Of a DNA stretch of 64,000 nucleotides, positions 1 through 9,146 are shown piece after piece. A model generated the notes under the pieces. That model did not search any database. It worked only from the letters and a program-made list of their open reading frames with translations, and was not told where the DNA came from. Every line of letters starts with the position of its first letter. The stretch's first letter is position 1. This stretch comes from Haloterrigena alkaliphila (GTDB lineage: Archaea > Halobacteriota > Halobacteria > Halobacteriales > Natrialbaceae): contig NZ_CP071462.1 of NCBI RefSeq assembly GCF_017352155.2, positions 2,790,001 through 2,854,000 on the forward strand, in the 5' to 3' direction. The translations under genes were made by a program, and so were the position numbers.

Positions 1-1230
1 CTCGAAGTCGTTCTCGAGGGTCACCTGGTAGTCGCGACTACCCTGGAGGAAACACAGCGGGACGTCGGTCGTTCGGGCCGTTTCGAAGGGATCGTACTCC
101 TCGAGGCTCTGCCAGAGCGCGCCGGGGTACATCGCGACGAGTTCGCCGGCTTCGTACTCGCCGTTGCGAACGCGTTCGACTTGCGTTCGAATTTGCTCGA
201 CACGCCGATCCAGTTGCTCCCACTCGTGCTCGCCGAGGTTCGACTGGTACTCCAACTGGTCGGGGACGAGGTCGATCATCGGTCTCGCGTTTCCGGCCAG
301 CGAGACGGCGCCGGCGAGGTCGCCGTCGCGGTCTGCGATTCGGGGCGCGGCCATTCCGCCCATACTGTGGCCGACGACGGCGATGCGGTCCGCGTCGACG
401 CCGTCGACCCCGCGGAGTTCGTCGATCGCGACCAGCGCGTCGTCGACCGTGACCCGATCGAGCGTGTGGTCGGCGAAATCGACGTTACACCGGTAGGTCC
501 GTTTATCGTACCGGAGCACGGCGATCCCGCGACTCGCGAGCCCTTCCGCCAGATCCCGAAACAGCTGCGTTCCGCCGTTGTCGTAGTTCTCGTCGGCCGC
601 GCCCGAGCCGTGGACGAGAACGACGCCCGGCACGTCGTCGCCCGCGGCCGGCTCCGTCGGGACCGCGGCGGTCCCCTCGAGGTGACAGCCCTCGCCCGAA
701 ACGGGCACCGATTCCGCCGTAAACGCGTCGGGATCGACGTACGACGGCCGTTCGTACTCGCCGGCGAAGTCCACCGCCGTGACGTCGACGTCGATCCCGG
801 CCAGCAGTCCGTCCTGACCGTTTTCGAACGCGAGCCCGATGCGGAAGACCGTGGCGTCGCCGAACGTCCTGGCCTGTCTGGTATCGAGGTCGTCGGTCTC
901 CTCGACGCCCGTGAGTTCCTCGAACGCGCCGTGGGCGGACGTGTATCCCATCCAGAACTGCTCGAGATTCCCCGCGGGGATCGAACCGACGTGCGGTACC
1001 GACGTCAGTTCGCTCGCCGCTTCGAACCGTTCCGCCGCCAGTTTCTCGGCGAACGCCGTCGCGAGTTCCGCGGGCGTGTCCGGCGCCGAGTCCGTCCCGT
1101 CTTCGGACGGATCGGTCTCGTTTCCGTCGAGTTCGGACTCGCCGTCTAACGCGTCGGAACAGCCGGCCAGCGCGGCGGCCGTCGTCGTCGATATCGCCGC
1201 CAGTAGCTGTCGCCGGTCGAGAGCTGTCAT
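1..1230 (-). CDS. Alpha/beta-hydrolase lipoprotein with DUF3887-like N-terminal domain (3' end cut by window)
   Basis: The minus frame is open from an ATG at 1230 to the window edge, giving 410 codons with no stop. The N-terminus has a twin-arginine signal (DRRQLLAAIS) followed by the lipobox LAGC near residue 24, so the protein is probably a Tat-exported, lipid-anchored surface enzyme. An acidic linker leads to a region of about 110 residues resembling DUF3887. A hydrolase domain follows, with an HGSG oxyanion-type motif near residue 210 and the nucleophile elbow GHSMGG near residue 290. The Asp and His of the triad would lie at or beyond the truncation. DUF3887 plus alpha/beta hydrolase is a known architecture; the substrate is unknown. 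Confidence 0.85.
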   Translation of the reverse strand, partial: MTALDRRQLLAAISTTTAAALAGCSDALDGESELDGNETDPSEDGTDSAPDTPAELATAFAEKLAAERFEAASELTSVPHVGSIPAGNLEQFWMGYTSAHGAFEELTGVEETDDLDTRQARTFGDATVFRIGLAFENGQDGLLAGIDVDVTAVDFAGEYERPSYVDPDAFTAESVPVSGEGCHLEGTAAVPTEPAAGDDVPGVVLVHGSGAADENYDNGGTQLFRDLAEGLASRGIAVLRYDKRTYRCNVDFADHTLDRVTVDDALVAIDELRGVDGVDADRIAVVGHSMGGMAAPRIADRDGDLAGAVSLAGNARPMIDLVPDQLEYQSNLGEHEWEQLDRRVEQIRTQVERVRNGEYEAGELVAMYPGALWQSLEEYDPFETARTTDVPLCFLQGSRDYQVTLENDFE

Positions 1231-1294
1231 TATCGATTTAGATTCATGACAGGAAGGTAATAAATACTGTTACTCTCCGCTCGTGACCGATCCG

Positions 1295-2743
1295 TCAATC
1301 GTCGTCCGCCCGCTCGACCGGGTAGTCGTTCTCGTCGTCGACCGACGGTAGATCCCCCGACTCGTGCGTGCCGACTGGCGGGCGGTTGACTTCCGCGGCC
1401 GGCGAGGACTCGAGGTCGGTCCCGCCGTCCCGGTCGTCGTCGAGCGTTTCCATCTCGCCGTCTCTTCGCGCTTCTTGATCGATCCGCATCGAACAGAACT
1501 CGGCGCCGCACATCGAGCAGAAGCGGGCTTCCTTGTAGTTGTCGCCGGGGAGGGTCTGATCGTGGAACTCGCGGGCGCGGTCGGGGTCCAGCGCGAGGCG
1601 GAACTGCTCGCGCCAGTCGAACGCGTAGCGGGCTTCCGAGAGGGCGTCGTCCCAGTCGCGGGCGCCGGGACGGTCGTTCGCCACGTCGCCCGCGTGGGCG
1701 GCGATTCGGTACGCCGCGAGGCCGTCGCGGACGTCCTCCTCCTCGGGGAGCCCGAGGTGCTCTTTCGGCGTGACGTAACACAGCATCGCGGCGCCGGCCT
1801 GGGCGGCCATCGCGGCGCCGATGGCGCTGGTGATGTGGTCGTAGCCGGGCGCGACGTCGGTCACCAGCGGCCCGAGGACGTAGAACGGCGCGCCGTCGCA
1901 GACCGCCTGCTGGCGCTCGACGTTCTCGGCGACCCTGTGCATCGGGACGTGGCCCGGCCCCTCGACCATCACCTGCACGTCGTGCTCCCAGGCGCGGCGA
2001 GTGAGTTCCCCCAGCGTATCCAGCTCGGCGTACTGGGCCTCGTCGCAGGCGTCGGCCAGACAGCCGGGTCGGAGGCTGTCCCCGAGGCTGAACGTCACGT
2101 CGTATTTGGCGAAGATCCCGCAGAGCTCGTCGTAGACCTGAAAGAGCGGGTTCTGTTCGCCGTGGGCTTCCATCCACGAGGCCATGATCGACCCGCCCCG
2201 CGAGACGATCCCCGTCTTCCGGCCGTCGGTCAGCGGCAGGTGCTCGGCGAGAATTCCCGCGTGGATCGTCATGTAGTCGACGCCCTGTCTCGCCTGCTTT
2301 TCGATCACCTCGAGCAGCAACCCTTTCGTCACGTCCTCGGGACTGCCCGCCCGTTTGACGGCCTCGTACAGCGGTACCGTCCCGATCGGTACCGGCGAGT
2401 GCTCGACGTGCGTCTCGCGAATCGCGTCGAGATTCGCGCCCGTCCCGAGGTCCATCACGGTGTCCGCCCCGTAGTGGACCGCAGTGTGGTGCTTCTCGAG
2501 TTCGGTCTCGCGGTCGCTGGTCTCCTCGCTGTTGCCGATGTTCGCGTTGACCTTCGTCGCGAACTCCCGGCCGATGATCATCGGATCGAGCGCGTCGTGG
2601 TTCGCATTCGCCGGGATGACGGCTTGCCCCTCGGCGACCTGCGCCCGGACGAACTCCGGGTCGCGGTTCTCGCGTTCGGCGACTCGCTCCATCGCGTCGG
2701 TGACCGTCCCCTCGCGGGCGGCCTCGATCTGTGTTCGCGCCAT
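1295..2743 (-). CDS. thiC: Phosphomethylpyrimidine synthase ThiC
   Basis: This radical-SAM enzyme rearranges 5-aminoimidazole ribotide into hydroxymethylpyrimidine phosphate, the pyrimidine half of thiamine. The 482-residue product carries the family core (NANIGNS near residue 70, [26 protein letters not shown]) and the C-terminal CxxCxxxxC cluster motif CSMCGAEFC at residues 409-417, which binds the 4Fe-4S cluster. About 65 acidic residues trail the motif, a common halophile extension. It is transcribed alone; a TATA box 28 bp upstream of the ATG suggests a leaderless mRNA. There is no room for a TPP riboswitch between that box and the start codon. Confidence 0.97.
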   Translation of the reverse strand: MARTQIEAAREGTVTDAMERVAERENRDPEFVRAQVAEGQAVIPANANHDALDPMIIGREFATKVNANIGNSEETSDRETELEKHHTAVHYGADTVMDLGTGANLDAIRETHVEHSPVPIGTVPLYEAVKRAGSPEDVTKGLLLEVIEKQARQGVDYMTIHAGILAEHLPLTDGRKTGIVSRGGSIMASWMEAHGEQNPLFQVYDELCGIFAKYDVTFSLGDSLRPGCLADACDEAQYAELDTLGELTRRAWEHDVQVMVEGPGHVPMHRVAENVERQQAVCDGAPFYVLGPLVTDVAPGYDHITSAIGAAMAAQAGAAMLCYVTPKEHLGLPEEEDVRDGLAAYRIAAHAGDVANDRPGARDWDDALSEARYAFDWREQFRLALDPDRAREFHDQTLPGDNYKEARFCSMCGAEFCSMRIDQEARRDGEMETLDDDRDGGTDLESSPAAEVNRPPVGTHESGDLPSVDDENDYPVERADDD

Positions 2744-2766
2744 CGATAACTAGGTTGTACTACCGC

Positions 2767-2775
2767 ATTATATAT
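2767..2775 (-). promoter_or_regulatory. TATA box of thiC
   Basis: The AT-only run ATTATATAT is centred 28 bp upstream of the thiC ATG. That is the spacing expected when transcription starts at or next to the start codon, as in most haloarchaeal leaderless genes. The flanks are G+C-rich, so the box stands out. Confidence 0.6.
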
Positions 2776-2915
2776 GTCTGGCGCTGCTCGGAAGCGAGCC
2801 GAAGAGCGTTCGCTGGACGCGCTAGAGCGGGTCAGCCGAACCGAATTTTGGACGGAAACGGCGGGCTGCGTGGAGGAGAACGGCTGTCGTTGGAAGCGGT
2901 CCCGCGAGAACCGCG

Positions 2916-3266
2916 CTACTCGGCGACCAGGTCCGTTTCGGTGGCGACGGTGAGTATCCGTTCCAGTGCCGGGGATCCGCGGTAGTTCACCGTTTGGCTG
3001 TGGACATCGTACCCGACGAAATCCATCGCGGCCAACTTGGGCAGCGTACTGTGGTGGAACAGCCGGACGAGTCGCTCGCGCGATGGAGGTGTGTTCTCCC
3101 GCTCGAGCGCGTAGTCGACGAGCGCTTCGACCGACGCGACGTCCGTATCGGTCGTCTGAAAATACCAGAGCACCTGACGGCGGTGTTCGTCGGCGAGCGC
3201 CTCGAATAGTGCGTCGACCCGCTCGCTGGACGTACCCTCGTCGTCAGATGGAAACGAACCAGTCAC
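2916..3266 (-). CDS. DUF7344-type winged-helix protein
   Basis: This 116-residue protein has the haloarchaeal DUF7344 pattern: a helix with LADEHRRQVLWYF near residues 25-37, a basic recognition region, and FHHSTLPKLAAMDFVGYD near residues 88-105. These small winged-helix proteins are presumed DNA-binding regulators; no target is known. Translation probably begins at the GTG at 3266, because no in-frame ATG precedes the domain. Paralogous domains occur in this window at 33365 and twice in the protein at 47578. It stands alone between thiC and a Bat-type regulator read in the same direction. Confidence 0.8.
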   Translation of the reverse strand: MTGSFPSDDEGTSSERVDALFEALADEHRRQVLWYFQTTDTDVASVEALVDYALERENTPPSRERLVRLFHHSTLPKLAAMDFVGYDVHSQTVNYRGSPALERILTVATETDLVAE

Positions 3267-3322
3267 ATTCCCAGTTCAACGCTAGCAGGGAAACGCGGTG
3301 TCGTTGACGCGTCAATCCCTTT

Positions 3323-3991
3323 TTATGGAGTGTCGTCGACGTCGGTATCCGAAGCGAGTAACGCCCCCCGGAGGACTTTCTCGTTGGCCCGACGGAGGCG
3401 ATTCGACAGCGCCTGTCGGGTGATTCCGAGTTCGTCTGTCAGCTCCTCGAGGCTCCCCTCCCGCGGCGTCGCGAAGTACCCCTGCCGGAGTGCCAGCAGG
3501 AGCGCCTCTCGCTGCTCGGGCGTGAGGTCGAAACGGTGGCCGCGGTCGGGCGCCTCCGACAACGTGTACGTTCGGTCGACGTGAATGGGCATCTCTCGTT
3601 CGAGCACGTCGTCGTGGAACCGGGAGAGCGCATCGTGGTCGTTAAATCGAAGTCGGAACACCCAGTCGTCGTTCCCGCGAGCCTGGAGGATACTCGCTTC
3701 GGCCGCGGCGATGGCCTCGATGAGGTCGGTCGGCGAGTCGTTCCACTCGATCCGGTAGAGCCCGCTGCCGTCGAGATCGTCTAGCACGAGCAGTTCCTTC
3801 ACCGCCGGATCGGTCCGGACGTGCTCCTCGAACGCCGCGTGGTTCTTCCCAGTCACCCAGACGAACGGCATCACCATGTGGCCCGTCGGCACGATCCGCT
3901 CGAGTTCGAACTCCATCTCGGACAGCCCCGACAGGACCCGACCGAGCCGAAAGTTCTCGGCGGCGATGGTAAACTCCAGAATGACGCTCAT
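3323..3991 (-). CDS. Bat-like HTH-10 transcriptional regulator
   Basis: The 222-residue protein has the two-part layout of haloarchaeal bacterio-opsin-activator relatives. Residues 1-150 form a ligand or stress-sensing beta-rich domain. The C-terminus carries the HTH_10 domain, with LTPEQREALLLALRQGYF followed by a helix-turn-helix (LEELTDELGITRQALSNRL). It is probably a sequence-specific DNA-binding regulator of an unknown regulon. It lacks the PAS and GAF inputs of the large Bat homologue at 49004. The ATG at 3991 begins a conserved-looking strand (MSVILEFTI), which supports this start. Confidence 0.88.
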   Translation of the reverse strand: MSVILEFTIAAENFRLGRVLSGLSEMEFELERIVPTGHMVMPFVWVTGKNHAAFEEHVRTDPAVKELLVLDDLDGSGLYRIEWNDSPTDLIEAIAAAEASILQARGNDDWVFRLRFNDHDALSRFHDDVLEREMPIHVDRTYTLSEAPDRGHRFDLTPEQREALLLALRQGYFATPREGSLEELTDELGITRQALSNRLRRANEKVLRGALLASDTDVDDTP

Positions 3992-4137
3992 ATCACGGTG
4001 TTCCGTCGTCGCCGGCTTGAATGTTAATCGTTACGTCGGTAGGAGTGGAGTCCCACGCTCGAGCCCACGGCGATAGCCGAGGGGAGATAACCTGACTTAT
4101 GGGGGTCGCCGCCCTGCCACCGAGTAGGTGCCACCAG

Positions 4138-4836
4138 ATGTCCGATCTACCGGACGACTTCGACTGCACGATCACTACCTGGGAGTACATCTACGGCCTG
4201 TGTCGCGACGTCAGTGATCAGGTCCGCGACGACGATTTCGAACCCGACGTCGTCGTCGCACTCGCCCGCGGCGGCTGGTTCGCGGGCCGGTGTCTCTGTG
4301 ACTTCCTCGGGCTGGACGACCTGACGAGCCTGAAGATGGAACACTACGTCGGAACCGCGGAGAAGAGCGGCGAGCCCTCGGTTCGCTACCCCATGCCCGA
4401 GGGCAGCGTCGAGGGGAAGGACGTCCTCATCATCGACGATATCGCCGACACCGGCGGTTCCATCGAGCGCGCGTACGAGTACGTCACGGACCGCGACGCC
4501 GGCGAGGTCCGCACCGCGACGCTGCAACTGCTCGGAACCAGCGAGTATCAGCCCGACTACGTCGGCGAACGCTTAGCGGAGTGGACCTGGATCGTCTACC
4601 CGTGGAACTTCATCGAGGACATGGTCGACCTCGTCTCGAGCGTGATGGGCCAGGCCGACCAGGAGTCGTTCACGCAGGAGGAGATCCGCCACTACCTCGC
4701 CGAGTTCCACGGCATCGACCGCATCGAGATGGAGATCGCCCAACCCGACCGGGTTCCGGAAGTCCTCGACGAGATGGAACGACGCGACGTCCTCGAGTCG
4801 GCCGGGCCGGGCGAGTGGAGACTGGCCGACGGCTGA
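4138..4836 (+). CDS. Purine phosphoribosyltransferase family protein (HPRT/XGPRT-like)
   Basis: Type I phosphoribosyltransferases transfer a nucleobase to PRPP. The PRPP-binding signature is clear: VLIIDDIADTGGS near residues 98-110, with the upstream VVALARGGWFAGR strand and loop. About 90 residues after the catalytic core form a helical tail (residues 150-232) with an HTH-like end (VLDEMERRDVLES), typical of the haloarchaeal version. The ATG at 4138 is preferred over an in-frame upstream ATG because homologues start close to MSDLPDDF. Substrate specificity (hypoxanthine, xanthine or guanine) cannot be read from sequence. Confidence 0.87.
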   Translation: MSDLPDDFDCTITTWEYIYGLCRDVSDQVRDDDFEPDVVVALARGGWFAGRCLCDFLGLDDLTSLKMEHYVGTAEKSGEPSVRYPMPEGSVEGKDVLIIDDIADTGGSIERAYEYVTDRDAGEVRTATLQLLGTSEYQPDYVGERLAEWTWIVYPWNFIEDMVDLVSSVMGQADQESFTQEEIRHYLAEFHGIDRIEMEIAQPDRVPEVLDEMERRDVLESAGPGEWRLADG

Positions 4837-4876
4837 TCGGCCGATCGGATCGCCCGTCGCCGCCGGCGTGTCGTGG

Positions 4877-4897
4877 CGAGCGGTCGCTCACCGCTCG
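4877..4897. repeat. Short palindrome downstream of the phosphoribosyltransferase gene
   Basis: An 8-bp inverted repeat (CGAGCGGT / ACCGCTCG) with a 5-nt loop lies 40 bp after the stop codon. It may be a transcript-end hairpin or a member of the palindrome family seen elsewhere in the window. There is no adjacent T-run. Confidence 0.45.
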
Positions 4898-5000
4898 GTC
4901 GTCGGTACTGTTCGAAGAACCCACTAGGAAATCACACCTATATATTGACACGATTCACAGACGACTGAGAGACTTCGAATAGACGGATTTCCCGCACTGG

Positions 5001-5007
5001 TTTTATG
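5001..5007 (+). promoter_or_regulatory. TATA box of the response-regulator gene
   Basis: TTTTATG is centred 28 bp before the ATG at 5032 and only 22 bp before the alternative ATG at 5026. This favours a leaderless transcript beginning at 5032. Confidence 0.5.
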
Positions 5008-5031
5008 TACACGCGCGCAGACAATATGGCC

Positions 5032-5493
5032 ATGAGTGATTCGTCCCCTGATTCGGGACCAGCGCCCGTTCTCCTGCTGGTCGAGGACAACCCAGGGGAT
5101 GCCCGACTCGTCCAGGAAGCGTTCAGCGACGAGCGACTCGCGGAGTCGCTCCACGTCGTCACCGAGGGCGAGGACGCCCTCGACTTCGTCTATCAACGCG
5201 GCGACTATCCGGACGCGCCGCGCCCGGATCTCGTCCTCCTCGACTGGAATCTGCCCGGGACGAGCGGCGACGAGGTGCTGATGGAACTGAAGGACGACTC
5301 GGAACTCGGTCAGATCCCCGTCATCGTTCTGACCGGGTCACAGGCCGAGAGAGACGTCGTCGAAGCGTACGAGTACCACGCGAACGCCTGCATCACCAAA
5401 TCGGGAACTGCAGACGAGTACATCGACACGCTCCGCTCGTTCGAAACGTTCTGGTTGTCAACCGCGCGGTTGCCGCCGACGAACGGGGCGTAA
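5032..5493 (+). CDS. Single-domain response regulator (CheY/Rcp1-like receiver)
   Basis: The 153-residue protein is a lone receiver domain. Acidic pocket residues lie in LLLVEDNPGD, the phospho-acceptor Asp in LVLLDWNLPG near residue 67, a Thr in VIVLTGS, and the conserved Lys in CITKSG. The insertion YQRGDYPDAPRPDLVLL is typical of the Rcp1-type receivers common in haloarchaea, which pair with soluble PAS-histidine kinases. No kinase or output domain is adjacent, so its partner is elsewhere. Start chosen from TATA spacing; an ATG two codons upstream is also possible. Confidence 0.92.
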   Translation: MSDSSPDSGPAPVLLLVEDNPGDARLVQEAFSDERLAESLHVVTEGEDALDFVYQRGDYPDAPRPDLVLLDWNLPGTSGDEVLMELKDDSELGQIPVIVLTGSQAERDVVEAYEYHANACITKSGTADEYIDTLRSFETFWLSTARLPPTNGA

Positions 5494-5559
5494 TCCTCGA
5501 TCGGTGTCCGTCGTCTCTGGACGTCGCTCGCTCGGTCGCCCTCGTCGATCCACTACTCG

Positions 5560-7017
5560 TTACTCCGCGACCGAATCGGCGTCGGACGCCTCGGTTGGCT
5601 CCGCCCTCGAGTCCTCGTCGCTCGACTCGTCGACCAGTGACCCCTTCCACGTCCCGCGCGTGAACCACGCGACGGCGGCGACGGCGCCGACGATATCGCC
5701 CACGACGACGCCGGTCCAGATTCCCATCGGCCCCCACTCGGCGACGAACAGTAGGTAGTAGGTCACCGGAACCCGGACGATCCACAGTCCCAGCACGGCG
5801 AAGGCCAGCGCCGTCTTCGTGTTGCCGGCGCCGCGGAACGCGCCCAACACGACCTGCATGGCGCCCATGAAGACGAACCCGACGGCGGCGATACGGAGGT
5901 AGGTCGAGCCGTAGGCGATCGTCTCGGCTTTCCCCGCGGCGTCGGCGGTGACGAACACCGAGACGAACGGCTCCGGGAAGAGGGCGGCGAGCAGCCCCGC
6001 GGCGGCCATGATCCCCGCGATGGCGCCCGCGGCGATCCACGTCGCTTTTCCCGCCCGGTCGGCGTTCCCCGCGCCCAGGTTCTGGCCGACGATCGAGTCC
6101 GTCGCCTGGCCCATTCCCATCGCCGGCAGGAAGGCCAGCGAGATCAGCCGGTTGCCCAGTCCGTACGCCGCGACGACCGCCGGCGGGAAGGTGACGACCA
6201 TCGCCGTCATCGCCACGAGCGCCAGCGCCGTCATCGACTGCTCGAGGGCCGTCGGGACGCCCAGTCGAACGATCTTAGTGACGTACTTCAGGCGCGGCCG
6301 GAGGTGGGCCGCCTGGATGTCCGGGCCGACGTCGCCGTAGTACAGCAGGTAGAAGCCGATGACCGTCGCCAGTCCCCGCGAGACGACGGTCGCGACGGCG
6401 GCGCCGGCGATCTCGAGGCGGGGCAGCGGCCCGACGCCGAAGATCAACAGCGGGTCGATGACGAGGTTGAGCAGGACGCTGACGACCATCACGCGCATCG
6501 GCGCGCGGGCGTTGCCGTACCCGCGCATGAGCGCGGCGAAGACGAAGAAGCCGAACACGAAGGGAACCCCGAGGAAGAAGATCCGCAGGTAGTCGGCGGC
6601 CAGCGGGAAGATCGCGGCCTGCGTCTCGGCGTCGGCGGGCAGCGCGGCCAGCATCGGATCCGTCGCGAAATAGCCGACGATGCCGAGGACGACCGCGACC
6701 AGCGAGACGAAAGTGATGGTCTGGCCGGCGATCAGCCCGCCCTCGCCGCTCTCGGCGCCGGTGTGCTGGGCGAGCAAGATTGCACCTGCAGTCGTAAAGC
6801 CGCCGCCGACAGCGATCACGAGAAAGAGGAGCGGGAAGGCGAGGCTCACCGCGCCGACGGCGTCGGGCGAGAGCGCGCCGAGCCAGAAGGTGTCGCCGAC
6901 GTTGTAGGTGACCTGCAGCAACTGGATGACCACGAGCGGCCACGCCAGTTTGAACATCGGCCGGACGAGTTTCCCCTCCGTGAGCGAACTCTCGTCCGGT
7001 TGCGGACCCGCAACCAT
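5560..7017 (-). CDS. MATE family multidrug/sodium exporter
   Basis: The 485-residue integral membrane protein has about twelve hydrophobic segments in two similar halves, beginning with the MATE signature (MFKLAWPLVVIQLLQVTYNVGDTFWLG split over segments 1-2). A second-half counterpart begins near LGVPTALEQSMTALALVAM. Such proteins export cationic compounds using a Na+ or H+ gradient. The C-terminal 35 residues are acidic and cytoplasmic. It is monocistronic and convergent with the response-regulator gene. A broken paralogue with a different subfamily signature occurs at 35397-35787. Confidence 0.93.
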   Translation of the reverse strand: MVAGPQPDESSLTEGKLVRPMFKLAWPLVVIQLLQVTYNVGDTFWLGALSPDAVGAVSLAFPLLFLVIAVGGGFTTAGAILLAQHTGAESGEGGLIAGQTITFVSLVAVVLGIVGYFATDPMLAALPADAETQAAIFPLAADYLRIFFLGVPFVFGFFVFAALMRGYGNARAPMRVMVVSVLLNLVIDPLLIFGVGPLPRLEIAGAAVATVVSRGLATVIGFYLLYYGDVGPDIQAAHLRPRLKYVTKIVRLGVPTALEQSMTALALVAMTAMVVTFPPAVVAAYGLGNRLISLAFLPAMGMGQATDSIVGQNLGAGNADRAGKATWIAAGAIAGIMAAAGLLAALFPEPFVSVFVTADAAGKAETIAYGSTYLRIAAVGFVFMGAMQVVLGAFRGAGNTKTALAFAVLGLWIVRVPVTYYLLFVAEWGPMGIWTGVVVGDIVGAVAAVAWFTRGTWKGSLVDESSDEDSRAEPTEASDADSVAE

Positions 7018-7161
7018 ACCTCGACAGTGTCGTTCGACTCACTTGACCACTCGTGAGGTGTGGTATCGACGGACGTGTCCGTCCGGCTCGATCGCGCCCG
7101 ATCGCCTTCGGTTCCGTTGCTGAGTCCCCGCTACGTACGAGTCCCGCTCCGTCCGAGTTCC

Positions 7162-7842
7162 CTACCGGGCCTCTTCTCCGTCGAAGGCCCGTCTGACCTC
7201 GAGCGCGGTCGTCTCGTCGGTGAGGTCGAGACGGCGGGCGATTTCGGTGCCGGGGTCGTCCGGCCGGACGACGCTCGTCGGTGGGCGCCGGTCGCCTCGG
7301 CCGCCCCGTTCGTCCCGTTCCCGTCGCGTCTCGGACGCGTCGGGAGCGTTCCCCGCCGCGGCCGTCGCTCCGTCGCGGTCCGACGCCGCCCGATCAGTCC
7401 GGGTCGCGTCGGCGTCGGCCGCGCCCCCCTCGCTCGGGTCGGCCTCGAAGCAGGGGCGACAGAAGTCGTTGCTGCCCCACGCGAGCGTGTGAATGGGAAC
7501 GCCGAGGACGACGATCTGGCGGGCGTATCGGCGGTGAACCCCCTCGTCGGTGATCGTCTCGCAGCGAACGCAGCGTCGCCGTCCCTCCTCGAAGGGACGA
7601 TCCTCGTACCGGTACTCGAGGCCGAAGGTGTGCGCCGGATACAGCGGCAGGCCGTTCAGGATCCGGAGCACGAACAGGCTGGCGGTGAACAGCCCCACCG
7701 AGCACCACATCGCCACGCTCGGCTCGAGGACGAAGATCGGCCCGAGGAGCGCGCTGCCGAGGATCGCGACCGGGAGGAGCAGCCGCACGACTGCGAAGGT
7801 CTCGACGTGAACCCGGAGCGCGGCGTCGTCGGGCCGTTCCAT
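7162..7842 (-). CDS. Two-helix membrane protein with paired CxxC motifs
   Basis: The 226-residue protein begins MERPDDAAL and has two closely spaced transmembrane segments at about residues 18-38 and 42-62. These are followed by two CxxC pairs (CVRC near residue 86 and CRPC near residue 122) that could form one zinc ribbon on the cytoplasmic side. A low-complexity acidic and basic tail and a short helical end (EIARRLDLTDETTALEVRRAF) complete it. I recognise it only as a conserved haloarchaeal type without known function. It lies directly downstream of scpA on the same strand with a 56-bp gap, so it may be co-transcribed with smc-scpA. Confidence 0.7.
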   Translation of the reverse strand: MERPDDAALRVHVETFAVVRLLLPVAILGSALLGPIFVLEPSVAMWCSVGLFTASLFVLRILNGLPLYPAHTFGLEYRYEDRPFEEGRRRCVRCETITDEGVHRRYARQIVVLGVPIHTLAWGSNDFCRPCFEADPSEGGAADADATRTDRAASDRDGATAAAGNAPDASETRRERDERGGRGDRRPPTSVVRPDDPGTEIARRLDLTDETTALEVRRAFDGEEAR

Positions 7843-7898
7843 CGATCCACCGTTTCGCCGGTGTCGAGTAAACGTTTGTGGCAGTTTCAGCGCCCGAC

Positions 7899-9146
7899 TC
7901 AGTCGGCGATCGCCTCGCTCGCCTCCGCCTCCTGCGTGACGTCTTTCACCCAGAGGTCGCCGAACAGTTCGTCCTGCTCGAGGCGGATTCGGCCCCGGTG
8001 GGCGAGAAAGAGCAGGGCCAGATACGTCATCACGCGCGTCCCGCCGACCTCGTCGATTTCGGCGTACAGCACCTCCTCGCGGTCGTTCTCGTAGTGGGCC
8101 TCGAGTTCGCCCTCGACGTCGTCGATGACGGTCTCGATGTCCTCCTCGTGGGTCGTGTGCGTGACGTCGTCGCTGGTCGGTTCGTCGTCGACCCGGAAGT
8201 CGTCGCCCGCGTGGTAGTTCAGCTCCTGGACGCCCCGGTCGTACCCCTGCGGGGAGTCGCTCGTGTCGTAACTGCGCGACTCCTTCCACCAGGAGCCGCG
8301 TTCGGCGCTTCGGAGTTCCCGGACCAGTTCGTCGAGGGTCTCGGGCTTCCCGCGGGCGTGCTTGCGCTCGAGCCGCCGTTCCATCTCCTCCTCGAGGTTC
8401 TCGACGGGATCGAACCCCGGCGGGTGTCCGCCGCCCGCACTGTCGTCGGCGTCCATCGGCCCCTCGTCCGCGAAGGGGGCCTCCCACGGCGGGAGTTCCT
8501 CCTCGTCGGGCTCGTCCGTCGCGAACAGTTCGTCGCTTTTCATCCGAAGGAGGACGCTCGCGTAGAACAGCGCCCGCCCCGAGGTCCGCAGGTCGGCGTC
8601 GTCGAGCGCCGAGAGGAACTTGTCCGTGACGCGTACGACGTCGATGTCCCACGGGTCGATCTCGCCGTTCTCGGCGAGCTGGACCAGCAGTTCGACGGGT
8701 TCGACCTCTTCCTCGTCGTCGTCCGCATCGCCTTCGGTTCCCTCTTCGTCCGCATCCGGCCCGCTCGAGGCCTCGTCTCCGTCGGCTTCCGAAAACTCGA
8801 GCATCGACTCCGCGGCCCCGGGTGATCCGTCCTCATCGCTCGAGTTCGAGTCCGAATCCGATTCTCCCGGCCGCTCGCGGTCTCGCGGTTCGCTCCGCTC
8901 ACCGCTCGACTGTTCGGAGCCGCCTGTCGGCGGCTCCCTCTCCTCGTGGCCGGCGATGTTCAGGGGGATGTCGTCTCTCCCGCCGTCGGTATAGAACTCG
9001 TCGTGATCATCGGACGGATCACTTCGCGACTCCTCGCTCGCGGGGTTGTCGCTCGCGTTTTCCGAGCCGCGTGGCGGCTCGCTACCTCGCGGGTCACTTC
9101 GTTCCCCGCTCGGTTGTTCGGAGTCGCTTCGCGACTCCCTAGTCAC
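7899..9146 (-). CDS. scpA: Segregation and condensation protein A (kleisin)
   Basis: ScpA is the kleisin that bridges the Smc head domains in the condensin-like complex compacting and segregating chromosomes. The N-terminal kleisin motif VELLVQLAENGEIDPWDIDV starts near residue 151. The C-terminal winged helix ends with YLALLFLAHRGRIRLEQ near residue 385. The GTG start at 9146 overlaps the smc stop by 8 nt, so translation is coupled. Residues 1-115 are unusually long and low complexity; their DNA contains at least three perfect hairpins (see repeats), while the short block DDIPLNIAGHEE near residues 58-69 resembles the normal kleisin leader. Confidence 0.93.
   Translation of the reverse strand: MTRESRSDSEQPSGERSDPRGSEPPRGSENASDNPASEESRSDPSDDHDEFYTDGGRDDIPLNIAGHEEREPPTGGSEQSSGERSEPRDRERPGESDSDSNSSDEDGSPGAAESMLEFSEADGDEASSGPDADEEGTEGDADDDEEEVEPVELLVQLAENGEIDPWDIDVVRVTDKFLSALDDADLRTSGRALFYASVLLRMKSDELFATDEPDEEELPPWEAPFADEGPMDADDSAGGGHPPGFDPVENLEEEMERRLERKHARGKPETLDELVRELRSAERGSWWKESRSYDTSDSPQGYDRGVQELNYHAGDDFRVDDEPTSDDVTHTTHEEDIETVIDDVEGELEAHYENDREEVLYAEIDEVGGTRVMTYLALLFLAHRGRIRLEQDELFGDLWVKDVTQEAEASEAIAD
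8916..8937. repeat. Perfect palindrome inside scpA
   Basis: Arms GGAGCCGCC and GGCGGCTCC (9 bp) flank a 4-nt loop. It encodes part of the acidic linker EREPPTGGSEQ, outside the conserved kleisin domains. Confidence 0.75.
9063..9081. repeat. Perfect palindrome inside scpA
   Basis: Arms CGAGCCGC and GCGGCTCG (8 bp) flank the triloop GTG. It encodes the GSEPPRGSE stretch near residues 21-29, absent from the conserved part of the family. Confidence 0.75.
9120..9138. repeat. Perfect palindrome at the scpA start, next to the smc stop
   Basis: Arms GGAGTCGC and GCGACTCC (8 bp) flank the triloop TTC. It encodes ESRSDS, residues 4-9 of ScpA, and begins 1 bp beyond the smc stop codon (9139-9141). Confidence 0.75.

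Noticed and set aside
2744-2915. TPP riboswitch upstream of thiC
   Set aside because: The TATA box is only 28 bp from the ATG, leaving no leader for a riboswitch, and no TPP-aptamer-like pairing was seen.
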